44,058 nt of DNA from Sphingomonadales bacterium (GTDB taxonomy: Bacteria; Pseudomonadota; Alphaproteobacteria; Sphingomonadales; Sphingomonadaceae): positions 1 through 44,058 of the forward strand of contig SEFZ01000036.1 in assembly GCA_004173185.1 (NCBI GenBank). Direction: 5' to 3'. Shown one piece after another: positions 34,546 to 42,086 of the stretch. Below the pieces are notes generated by a model. The model worked only from the letters and a program-made list of their open reading frames with translations, was not told the origin of the DNA and made no database searches. Numbering within the stretch: the first letter of the stretch is position 1; the number at the start of each line of letters is the position of its first letter. A program made the position numbers and the translations under genes.

Positions 34546-35702
34546 CAGTCAAGTGTCCGCTTTGTTTTAAGTGCGGTGAGGCTCAGAAAGATCGTCGCGA
34601 TCAACGTCAACGCCATCGCATTCAGCCAATAGAGTTGACCGGCATAGTCTGACTGGAACAGGGTTTGGAGGATGGTTACGAAATAGCGGCCCGGAAGGAG
34701 TGACGCGATGATTTGTACCGGCTTTGGCATGCTACCGATTTCGTAGACGAAGCCCGAGAGCATCAGCACCGGCAGAAAAGCTGCATTGAGCGCCGCCTGA
34801 GCGGCGTTGAATTGCGAGCGGATCGCCGTCGATAGCAACAGTCCAAGCCCAAGCGCCGTGCCGAGGAACAGCGCCGTTGCCAGGAACAGCAACAGGAGCG
34901 AGCCACGAAACGGCACGTCCATGACGACGGTCGCGAGGACGACGCAAATCGCCATCGAAACCATTCCTAGACCAAAATATGGGATGATCTTCGTCAGAAG
35001 CAGTTCGGTGCGGGTGATCGGGGTGGAGAGTAACGCCTCCATCGTGCCGCGCTCCCATTCCCGGGCGACGACGAGCGAGGTCAGCAGCGCCCCAACCACG
35101 GTCATCACGACCGCGATAGAGCCTGGGACAAGCGAGTCGCGGCTGTTCGTCGATGGATTGAACCAATAGCGGGCGACGGTCGAAACACTCGCCCCCTGAG
35201 ATGTGGCCTCGCGGCTTCCCCGCTGCGCGCGCCAAACCGAGACCGCGCCCGACACATAGGCGCTGACGAAGGCGGCGGTGTTCGGATCGGTCCCATCGGT
35301 AATGGCCTGTACTTGGCCCCGACCGCCGCGCTCGACTGCGCGTGAGAATCCGTCGGGAACGACGACAAAGCCCCCGACCTCGCCCCGGTCAAGCAGGCGG
35401 GCAGCGCTTTCGCGGTCGCCGTTATAGGTCACACTCAAATAAGGAGACCCCGCGATGGCGGCGGCGATGTCCTGAGCTGGCGAGCCGGAGTCTTCTATGA
35501 CAACGGCAATCCGCGTCGTGCCGGTATCGAGATTGAGGCCGTAACCAAACAGAAACAGCATTATGAGTGGCATGAGCCCCGCGATCAGGATGCTGGACGG
35601 ATCACGCAGCGTCTGAATCGTTTCCTTGCGCACCAGCGCCCTCAGCCTTCGGCCAGACAGTTGGTTCGTTTTCAGACGAGAACTTTGTGTATCGCCCGTC
35701 AC
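34545..35702 (-). CDS. ABC transporter permease (ABC-2 type), first subunit
   Basis: A 385-residue membrane protein of the same family and layout as the following permease: N-terminal helix (LIAGLMPLIMLFLFGYG), periplasmic domain, and C-terminal helices with EWERGTMEALLSTPITRTELL. It shares one base with the next gene and overlaps the ATPase gene by 4 bp. The two permeases are only moderately alike, suggesting a heterodimer. Confidence 0.88.
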   Translation of the reverse strand: MTGDTQSSRLKTNQLSGRRLRALVRKETIQTLRDPSSILIAGLMPLIMLFLFGYGLNLDTGTTRIAVVIEDSGSPAQDIAAAIAGSPYLSVTYNGDRESAARLLDRGEVGGFVVVPDGFSRAVERGGRGQVQAITDGTDPNTAAFVSAYVSGAVSVWRAQRGSREATSQGASVSTVARYWFNPSTNSRDSLVPGSIAVVMTVVGALLTSLVVAREWERGTMEALLSTPITRTELLLTKIIPYFGLGMVSMAICVVLATVVMDVPFRGSLLLLFLATALFLGTALGLGLLLSTAIRSQFNAAQAALNAAFLPVLMLSGFVYEIGSMPKPVQIIASLLPGRYFVTILQTLFQSDYAGQLYWLNAMALTLIATIFLSLTALKTKRTLD

Positions 35703-37465
35703 GCCGCTTGCCTCTCGTCATCAGCGCGATCGGCCCGCTCGACCAGTTCGATAAAGGCGTCCTCCATCGAAGGATCATCATCGTCGTCGGTGGCGGCCTC
35801 AGCCCGCAGGTCGTCCGGCGCTCCACTTGCAATGAGCTTGCCGCGATAGATCAGGCCAATCCGATCACAATACTCGGCCTCGTCCATGAAGTGGGTCGTG
35901 ACCATCACAGTCACCCCTTTCTCTACGACCCCGTTAATGTGCGTCCAGAATTCGCGGCGGGTGAGCGGATCGACGCCTGACGTCGGCTCGTCGAGAAACA
36001 ACACCGCTGGATCATGCATGATCGCGCAGGCGAGCGCGAGGCGCTGCTTGAAGCCGAGAGGCAGCGCATCGGGTGACATCGCGAGATAGGGCTTAAGCGC
36101 GAATGCATCGATCATCGCATCGATGCGCTCGCGACGGTCATTGCCCCCAAGTCCGTAAATGCCTGCGAAGAATTCCATGTTCTGGCGGACGGAGAGCGTG
36201 CCGTAGAGCGAGAACTTTTGCGCCATGTAACCGAGCCGCTGGCGTGCATCGCCTGGCGACCGTTTGAGGCTGTAGCCTAAAACATTGGCATCACCGCTGC
36301 TGGGTACAAGAAGTCCGCAGAGCATCTTGAACGTCGTCGATTTCCCCGCACCGTTGGGGCCAAGCAAGCCATAGATCTCGCCACGTTTGACCTCGAAGCT
36401 GACATCGTCGGTGGCCGCGAAGTCGCCAAAGCGTTTTGTCAGGTGCTTGGCATCAATCACGACCTCTCCGGCGGCTTCGTCCCTTTGAACGGCATCTTGC
36501 AGCAGCTTCGCAACAACGGACTCGCCGCCGGGACCGCCACCCAAAAGATCGATCACTGCGTCTTCAAGCCGGGGCTTGACCTCTTCCAGCGTCGCGCCGC
36601 TTCCCGCCTCGGCATCAGCCAGATCGAGGGGAACATTCCTGTCCTTAAGGACTACCCGAACCGCGCGGCCCTGGATCACCCCGTCCTGGACCGTGTCGGA
36701 CTTGAGCGCATGTTTAAGCACTTGTCGCCGATTGCCGGTGATGTTGCGGATCAACCGACTCCGACCCTGCATGCGCTCGGCCAACACTAGGGGACTGCCA
36801 CAGTAAAGCGGCTGGCCGTGGTCGAGCAGAATCACTTCGGGACAGCGTTCGGCCTCATCGAGATAAGCAGTTGACCAGATGATCGTCTTGCCCTCTCCGG
36901 CGAGGTCACCCACCATCTTCCAGAGTTCGCGGCGCGAGATCGGGTCGACGCCGACGGAAGGTTCGTCCAAGAGCAGCACCTGCGGATCGCCCAGCAGCGT
37001 ACAGGCAAGCCCGAGTTTTTGCTTCATGCCGCCCGATAGCTTGCCCGCGCGACGCTCAGTGAAACGCTTTAGGTCGGTGAACTCCAGCATCCGCTCGAAT
37101 ATCTCAGCGCGCTTGGCCGGGTCCACGCCGCGCAGTTCCGAATAGAGCGTCAAATTCTCTATGACGGTAAGGTCTTCATAGAGGCCGAAACGCTGTGGCA
37201 TGTATCCAAGTTGTTGACGCAGTGCGTCACCCTGTGCTGCCGGATCAAGACCGTTGACCTTGAGCGTTCCCTTGCTTGGGGTGAGAAGCCCCGCAATCAT
37301 TCGGATGAGGGTCGTCTTGCCTGCGCCATCGGGACCGACCAGCCCTGTGATGATGCCAGTCTTGATGCTAGCTGACAGGTTGTCGATGGCGACAACTTCG
37401 TCGTTCTTGCCAAAACAGCGAAAGAGATTTTCGAAGACGATGGCGTTCCGATGTTCGGTCATCAT
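35699..37465 (-). CDS. Tandem ABC transporter ATP-binding protein
   Basis: A 588-residue protein with two ABC cassettes. First: Walker A GPDGAGKTT (44-52), signature LSGGMKQ, Walker B LLLDEPSVGVDP. Second, after about residue 335: Walker A GPNGAGKST, signature PLGFKQR (diverged), Walker B LFLDEPTSGVDP. Such double ATPases pair with two ABC-2 permeases and an HlyD adaptor (YhiH/RbbA type). The C-terminal tail is acidic (DDDDDPSMEDAF). The ATG overlaps the adaptor's TGA. Confidence 0.9.
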   Translation of the reverse strand: MMTEHRNAIVFENLFRCFGKNDEVVAIDNLSASIKTGIITGLVGPDGAGKTTLIRMIAGLLTPSKGTLKVNGLDPAAQGDALRQQLGYMPQRFGLYEDLTVIENLTLYSELRGVDPAKRAEIFERMLEFTDLKRFTERRAGKLSGGMKQKLGLACTLLGDPQVLLLDEPSVGVDPISRRELWKMVGDLAGEGKTIIWSTAYLDEAERCPEVILLDHGQPLYCGSPLVLAERMQGRSRLIRNITGNRRQVLKHALKSDTVQDGVIQGRAVRVVLKDRNVPLDLADAEAGSGATLEEVKPRLEDAVIDLLGGGPGGESVVAKLLQDAVQRDEAAGEVVIDAKHLTKRFGDFAATDDVSFEVKRGEIYGLLGPNGAGKSTTFKMLCGLLVPSSGDANVLGYSLKRSPGDARQRLGYMAQKFSLYGTLSVRQNMEFFAGIYGLGGNDRRERIDAMIDAFALKPYLAMSPDALPLGFKQRLALACAIMHDPAVLFLDEPTSGVDPLTRREFWTHINGVVEKGVTVMVTTHFMDEAEYCDRIGLIYRGKLIASGAPDDLRAEAATDDDDDPSMEDAFIELVERADRADDERQAA

Positions 37466-38484
37466 GGCTGGTCTCTGACCGAACGGGCACCGTTGGCGAA
37501 CTGGACTGTAATTGGCATGCCCTGGCGTAGTCGTGAGTCGGGGTTGAGGATGATCACGCGCGCGCGATAGACAAGATCGGTGCGCAACTCCGGCGTCTCG
37601 ACTGACTTGGGCGTGAACTCGGCAGTCGGCGACACGTAACCAACACGCCCTCGGTAGATCTTACCGGGCGCGGCATCTGTCGTGATATTGACCATGGCCC
37701 CCGGCGCGACCAAGCCCAGATTGGCGGCATCGACAAAGATGCGGGCCCAAACTGGCTCGGTGAGGGCGAGTGTAAAGGCAGTCGTGCCTGCCGGAACGTT
37801 GGCACCAGTTTCAATCGCACGCGTGAGGATCGTGCCATCTGACGGCGCGAGAAGCACGGTGTCGCGAACACGAATGCGAATACGCTCGGCAGAAGCCTGC
37901 GCCCGATCGACATTACTCGCGGCTTGCTGAATGTCTTGTCGGCGCGTACCGGCGCGCTGCTCAGAAAGCGCTTGTTGCGCGCCGCGCAACTGCGCTGCCG
38001 CCTCATCGCGACGGGCGACGGCGTCCAGCCAACTTTTCTCTGCGATCGCGCCCGTGCCTCGCAGCGTCGCCAAGCGGTCGACGTCTCCTTGCGCATTGGT
38101 GAGTGAAGCGCTTCGTTCTTCGACCGTCGCTTCAGCCTGAGCAATGTCCTCTTGGCGACTACCTTCGCGCAAAAGATCAAGCTGGGCGCGCTGCGCGGCG
38201 GTCGTTGCTTCTGCTTCCGCTAGATCGGCCTGAAGCGGTTCGTCGTCAAGCTTGGCGATCACCTGGCCCGCGACAACCGCATCGCCTTCATCAACCAAAA
38301 CTTCGGCGACCCGCCCATCTACACGAAAGGAAAGATCGACCTCGCGTATGTCAATGTTGCCATATAGCTGCAAGGGCTGATCGTCGTCGTGCCATGGCCG
38401 CACGATGAGGAGCGTCGCAACGCCCACAAGGAGCACGGCTGCGATAGCGACGATTGCGATGGTGCGACGGCCGGGGCGCTGCAT
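37462..38484 (-). CDS. HlyD-family periplasmic adaptor
   Basis: A 340-residue membrane-fusion protein. An N-terminal helix (RRTIAIVAIAAVLLVGVATLLIV) anchors it, then a lipoyl half (LSFRVDGRVAEVLVDEGDAV), a long coiled coil (about 100-210) and a beta-barrel domain. It would bridge the ABC permeases to the NodT-type channel. ATG 38484 is chosen over the frame 12 codons longer since it begins directly before the helix. First gene of the five-gene efflux operon. Confidence 0.9.
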   Translation of the reverse strand: MQRPGRRTIAIVAIAAVLLVGVATLLIVRPWHDDDQPLQLYGNIDIREVDLSFRVDGRVAEVLVDEGDAVVAGQVIAKLDDEPLQADLAEAEATTAAQRAQLDLLREGSRQEDIAQAEATVEERSASLTNAQGDVDRLATLRGTGAIAEKSWLDAVARRDEAAAQLRGAQQALSEQRAGTRRQDIQQAASNVDRAQASAERIRIRVRDTVLLAPSDGTILTRAIETGANVPAGTTAFTLALTEPVWARIFVDAANLGLVAPGAMVNITTDAAPGKIYRGRVGYVSPTAEFTPKSVETPELRTDLVYRARVIILNPDSRLRQGMPITVQFANGARSVRDQP

Positions 38485-38586
38485 TTTAGTCCTTTGCACA
38501 TAACAATGGGCGCGATGCACGCCGCCAAAAGAATGCGGCCGTGATCAACGCATGGCTTTTTTTGGTGCCATTGCGGCCCATGAATG

Positions 38587-38615
38587 ATATTAGTTCATTC
38601 GAACGAATGAGTCAA
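38587..38615 (-). promoter_or_regulatory. Efflux operon promoter with palindromic operator
   Basis: On the minus strand -35 TTGACT (38615-38610), 17-bp spacer, -10 TAATAT (38592-38587). The palindrome TCATTCG-AA-CGAATGA (38595-38610) fills the spacer and touches the -35, a layout expected for steric repression by the divergent TetR-type protein. A matching half-site TTCATTCGA lies at 38684-38692 near the regulator's own start. Confidence 0.75.
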
Positions 38616-38720
38616 CGCTGATGTCGTGTGGTCGCGGTTTGACCAATTAAGGTAATGGCTTTCCCCATCCAACATTCGTACAATTCATTCGAGTGCTTGT
38701 GCCTGAAAGAAAGAGCCGTG

Positions 38721-39407
38721 ATGACAAAGACAGGAACGACAAAAGGACATAATCCCGATGATACGAAAAGCCGGTTGGTAGAGGCAGGCTTAGTATTGTT
38801 CGGGCGCGGCGGTCTCGAAGGGGTCTCAACTCGCCAGCTCGCGGATGCGGCAGGGGTTAACCTCAATGCAATTCAGTATCATTTTGGCGGCAAAGAAGAA
38901 GTATATCTTGCCGTTGCAAGCCATATTGTCGAGACTACAGGCTCCGCCATTAGAAGTGCGGCGCAGGCCATCGCCATCGGTGCCGAAAAATTGGAACCTG
39001 CTGATGCCGCGAGGCAGGTCGGCAAGATATTGAGCGCAGTTGTTTCCGTAATATTTGGCACTCCCGATGCTTCGACGCGGGGGGCATTCATGCTGCGAGA
39101 GCAAATGCAGCCGGGTCCTGCCTTTGACATTATCTACAAAGGCTACGTCGAAGCGGTTCACATTGCGATTTCGGCATTATGCGCTCGGGCGCGAGGCCTT
39201 GCAGCTGACGATCCCGAAGCAATCATACAAGCTCACGCGATGTTCGGCCAAGCTCTCGCCTTTGGCGTCGCACGTGATACGTTGGCTCGAAGGCTTGGCC
39301 GCACGCAGTTAGGGATAGAGGATCTTTCGGTGATCGCACCTATACTAGAACGAAGTGCTTTCCTCGCTTTGATCGGTACACACCACGAGACAAAGGCTTC
39401 CGATTGA
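38721..39407 (+). CDS. TetR/AcrR family repressor with CerR-like C-terminal domain
   Basis: A 228-residue regulator. Helix-turn-helix at about 25-60 (GLEGVSTRQLADAAGVNLNAIQYHFGGKEEVYLAV). The C-terminal domain (about 90-215) carries the FMLREQMQPGPAFD block of CerR-type proteins. Divergent from the efflux operon, with the palindromic operator between them, so it probably represses the pump until a substrate binds. ATG 38721 is chosen; the frame extends 22 codons upstream into the operator region. The inducer is unknown. Confidence 0.88.
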   Translation: MTKTGTTKGHNPDDTKSRLVEAGLVLFGRGGLEGVSTRQLADAAGVNLNAIQYHFGGKEEVYLAVASHIVETTGSAIRSAAQAIAIGAEKLEPADAARQVGKILSAVVSVIFGTPDASTRGAFMLREQMQPGPAFDIIYKGYVEAVHIAISALCARARGLAADDPEAIIQAHAMFGQALAFGVARDTLARRLGRTQLGIEDLSVIAPILERSAFLALIGTHHETKASD

Positions 39408-39810
39408 TCCGCACCTATCTCAAGAGTCGGACTTCACCTGCTCTGGCGATCGGCATTTTGAATTCCAATCCGATGCTATAACACCAATTTTTATTGGTCC
39501 GAGATACACCGCGAATAACTCTTTTCACGCTAGCTCAGTAATCTTGGCGTCCCCTTCGGGCCGCGCTCTATCGCTGACGCGACGGAATCCGCGTAGCGGT
39601 TTCCGCACATTCGGGTCACGATCCCTGACGCATAAGTCTGGGGCTCTGCCCCTCGCGCCCTGCGAAGTCCCTTCCGCCCAGCTTCCTCCGCTTACGCTCC
39701 GTGCAGCCGGTTCCCCGCGAAGGGCCTTACTCCGCTTGCCCCCCGCTGTTCGCCACGAGGCAGGGTTTCAGAAACGCATCTGAAACCCACTGCCAAAGGA
39801 GGGCAGAACC
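39408..39810. other. Gene-free leader region before ardA, with hairpins
   Basis: No convincing coding. ACCAAT-TTTT-ATTGGT (39483-39498) may end the regulator transcript. GGGGC-TCT-GCCCC lies at 39640-39652. A perfect 9-bp stem GGGTTTCAG / CTGAAACCC (39763-39771 and 39780-39788) ends 9 bases before AAGGAGG of ardA. Strong hairpins before an antirestriction gene recall the single-stranded promoters known in plasmid leading regions; this is inference. Confidence 0.5.
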
Positions 39811-40341
39811 ATGAAAAACCACCATCCCCAAACCGAGCAACCCCGCATCTATGTGGCCTGTCTGGCCGCTTACAATAACGGCATCCTGCATGGCGCATGG
39901 ATTGAGGCAACCGAGGCGTGGAGCATGTGGGAGGCAACCCGCAACATGCTCGCCAAGTCACCGATCCTCGACGCCGAAGAATGGGCAATCCACGATCATG
40001 AGGGCTTCGCCTCTATCCGTATCAACGAATACGACAGCTTTGAGCGCGTGGCCGAACTGGCCGCGTTCATCGCAGAACATGGCGCGCTTGGCGCGGAGCT
40101 GATCGACCACTTTTGCGGCGACTTGGACGAGGCGCGCAGTGCGCTCGAAGATCGCCACCTTGGGCAGTTTCAGAGCCTAGCCGACTACGTGCAGGACGTG
40201 ACCGAGGAAACCACCGCCATTCCCCAGAGCTTGCGGCACTACATCGACTGGCAAGCGATGGCGCGGGATTGCGAAATCAATGGCGACCTGTTCACCATTC
40301 AAACCGCACATGACGCTGTTCATGTGTTCGCGGGGTGCTGA
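39811..40341 (+). CDS. ardA: Antirestriction protein ArdA
   Basis: A 176-residue acidic DNA mimic that blocks restriction enzymes, mainly type I, when the element enters a new host. The N-terminal block PRIYVACLAAYNNGILHGAWIEA and the IHDHEGF segment are the ArdA hallmark, with high Asp/Glu content throughout. Length is normal for the family. AAGGAGG lies 9 bases upstream. It is followed at once by a small gene. Confidence 0.92.
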   Translation: MKNHHPQTEQPRIYVACLAAYNNGILHGAWIEATEAWSMWEATRNMLAKSPILDAEEWAIHDHEGFASIRINEYDSFERVAELAAFIAEHGALGAELIDHFCGDLDEARSALEDRHLGQFQSLADYVQDVTEETTAIPQSLRHYIDWQAMARDCEINGDLFTIQTAHDAVHVFAGC

Positions 40342-40343
40342 CC

Positions 40344-40640
40344 ATGCACCCATCGCACGTTTATCGCTTTCATTGGGAAGGCATCGAGATCGAGGCGATC
40401 TATGTTCCCCGCAGTTGGGGAGGCGTGATCGCGCATCTTGAGATCGAAAGCATCCAGCCGCCCCGCGCGCCGCTGCCAATCACCGAAACAGGCTACAAAT
40501 CCCACTATCACCCCTGCGGCACCGTTGAAGCCAATGGTGGCGACGTGGTGGCGCAGATCGTTGCGTGGCTGGACGAGGAGGCGACAAAGCCCGAGTGGCG
40601 TGCATACGCAGCTAAGAGCCGCCAAGGCGAGCTGTTCTAA
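40344..40640 (+). CDS. Small protein downstream of ArdA, hypothetical
   Basis: A 98-residue protein. It begins HVYRFHWEGIEIEAIYVP and contains TGYKSHYHPCGTVEANGGDVVAQIVAWLDEEA; this resembles small proteins that travel with ardA on alphaproteobacterial elements. No activity known. ATG 40344 is 2 bp past the ArdA stop; GTG 40335 would overlap it. Probably cotranscribed with ardA. Confidence 0.7.
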   Translation: MHPSHVYRFHWEGIEIEAIYVPRSWGGVIAHLEIESIQPPRAPLPITETGYKSHYHPCGTVEANGGDVVAQIVAWLDEEATKPEWRAYAAKSRQGELF

Positions 40641-40764
40641 AGAGGGGTAACCGCGCCGAGCGCGTGGGTTTCCCTTTCCGCCCTCAAGCCCCGGAACCCC
40701 GCCCGATCAAGTGGAAGTGAACGCGCTTCACCAAGCATGTTGAGCCGCGCAAATCTGGGTGCTA

Positions 40765-40830
40765 CGCTTGCTTCAATCGCAAGCGATTGGTGCAAAAAAT
40801 CGGTCGATTTTTACACACTCTCTTACACAG
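40765..40830. repeat. Right-end inverted repeats and arm-type words
   Basis: CGCTTGC/GCAAGCG (40765-40785, 7-base loop) and AAAAATCG-GT-CGATTTTT (40795-40812) are perfect inverted repeats. TTACACAC (40811-40818) and CTTACACAG (40822-40830) repeat the words found beside the integrase at the left end. They fit recombination arm sites. Binding is inferred. Confidence 0.5.
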
Positions 40831-40888
40831 TCTTTTTCAAAGGCCTGATTTATCGTTTATCTTCAACGCGATATCTCAGAGTATAAGG

Positions 40889-40897
40889 GACTTAAAA
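40889..40897 (+). repeat. attR core, 9-bp direct repeat GACTTAAAA
   Basis: Right copy of the 9-bp repeat of 13743-13751. To its left is element DNA, to its right the 3' half of the host tRNA-Leu. The distance between repeat starts, 27,146 bp, is the element length. Confidence 0.85.
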
Positions 40898-40943
40898 TCG
40901 CTCGACTTCGGTCATGCGGGTTCGACCCCCGCCGCTCGCACCA
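40891..40943 (+). pseudogene. 3' half of host tRNA-Leu(UAA), split by the element
   Basis: Loop CTTAAAA (40891-40897), anticodon-stem strand TCGCT (40898-40902), variable arm GAC-TTCG-GTC, T stem GCGGG/CCCGC with loop TTCGACC, acceptor strand CGCTCGC (40933-40939), discriminator A and CCA (40941-40943). Each strand pairs with the 5' half at 13713-13751. The element DNA before the loop (GTATAAGGG) cannot replace the 5' half, so the tRNA is not rebuilt here. Confidence 0.93.
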
Positions 40944-41377
40944 CCTCTGACGCAGGCCCGGGCATAGGCTGACGGCGTCGTGCCGGTCAGTCGCCGGAAC
41001 AGCCGGTACAGGTGCGACGAACTCAGCCCGACGGCCTCGGCGAGGTCGCGGGATGACAGAGGGGCGCCGTTCGCCTCGATCAGGCGACAGGCGGTCTGGA
41101 TCAGATGCCGGTGATGGTCGCCCAGCGCGGGGGCTTCGGGATTGCAGCGCAGACAGGGGCGGAAGCCCGTCGCGCGCGCCTCGTTCAGCGTGTCGTGCAG
41201 CCGGATGTTCTCGGGCCGCGCATGCCGCGACGGGCAGGTCGGGCGGCAATAGACGCCGGTGGTCACGACCGAATACCAGAACCGTCCCTCGGCGCGCGGG
41301 TCGCGCCGGTACAGCTGGTCCAGACGCGAGCGTCGCAATGGAGGCGCCGGGTCGGTGGTGTCTGATGCGGGGGTCAT
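40892..41377 (-). pseudogene. Truncated ada-like gene
   Basis: Begins with the Ada N-terminal zinc/methyl-acceptor domain: GVYCRPTC and RPCLRC give the four Cys ligands. An AraC-type helix-turn-helix follows (SSRDLAEAVGLSSSHLYRLFRRLTG). The frame then loses similarity at SAYARA (about 40955) and runs antisense through the tRNA-Leu 3' half to a stop in its anticodon loop. The second half of the AraC domain and any alkyltransferase domain are missing. The break coincides with the tRNA 3' end. The same stop would exist in the uninterrupted tRNA, so the loss is older than, or independent of, this element. Confidence 0.75.
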
Positions 41378-41439
41378 CAGGATGAAAGGGAGAATGGGCG
41401 CGCTCATCGGGGGCGAAAGCAGCGCGCCCATCCCTTCAC

Positions 41440-41973
41440 TCAGAAGCGGCGGACGTAGCTGACCGACCAGACGTCGGCTTCGCCGCCGTTGTCGTCGGTG
41501 AAGTCACGGCGGGTCCAGTCAACCCGCAGACCGTCGTTTCTGAAGAAGGCGGTGGCGCCGACGCCGTAGTTGAAGCTCTCGCCGTCGCCGCGAGCGGTGA
41601 CGCCGCCCGCGGAGGCTTCGATCGCCGTCGTGCCATAGCCGGCGCGGGCGAAGACTTCGAAATTCTCGCCGACCGGCAGGAAGGCGACGGCGTAGGCGGC
41701 GACGTCGTGCTTGAGTTCGATCTCACCCGAGCTGCCGCCGATGGAGACGTCGTAGCCTTCGCCCTTCACGCCGAAGCTGGCTTCGCCTTCAACACCGACA
41801 TACGGCAGGAATTTGTAGCCGAGGCGCGCGGTGACGGCGCCCAGATCGGCCTGATCGGTTTCCACCGCGCTGTAGCCGAGGCTGCCGTAGAGACGGGTCT
41901 CGTCCTGCGTCTGGCCGGCGGCGGGCAGGGCGATAAGGACAAGAGTCGAGGCCGCGATGGCGGTCTTGATCAT
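41440..41973 (-). CDS. Outer-membrane beta-barrel (porin-like) protein
   Basis: A 177-residue protein with signal peptide (about 1-20, LPAAG before Q). The mature part is made of alternating strands (RLYGSLGYSAVETD, LGAVTARLGYKFLP, YVGVEGEASFG and so on) and ends in YVRRF, the C-terminal aromatic expected for outer-membrane insertion. Resembles the OmpA-like small beta-barrel family. Starts at ATG 41973. Monocistronic. Confidence 0.85.
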   Translation of the reverse strand: MIKTAIAASTLVLIALPAAGQTQDETRLYGSLGYSAVETDQADLGAVTARLGYKFLPYVGVEGEASFGVKGEGYDVSIGGSSGEIELKHDVAAYAVAFLPVGENFEVFARAGYGTTAIEASAGGVTARGDGESFNYGVGATAFFRNDGLRVDWTRRDFTDDNGGEADVWSVSYVRRF

Positions 41974-42086
41974 GGGGGAAGCTCGCGTTCAGAAGTCGGG
42001 GGAGGGTCGTTGCGGAGCCGCGTCGCGGCCCTGTCATGAAGACGCCGGAGCGAGCGCGGCGCCTTACGGTTCCGACCGGAATTTCT

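Noticed and set aside
39544..39783. Plus-strand frame before ardA
   Set aside because: Arg/Ser/Leu-rich chance frame that ends in the hairpin of the ardA leader.
13743..40897. Insertion sequence or transposon as the cause of the tRNA split
   Set aside because: No terminal inverted repeats or transposase; an integrase gene at one end and a tRNA-loop core repeat point to site-specific recombination.
40787..40972. Open frame crossing the right junction
   Set aside because: It spans element end repeats, the att core and the tRNA 3' half, and has no protein-like features.
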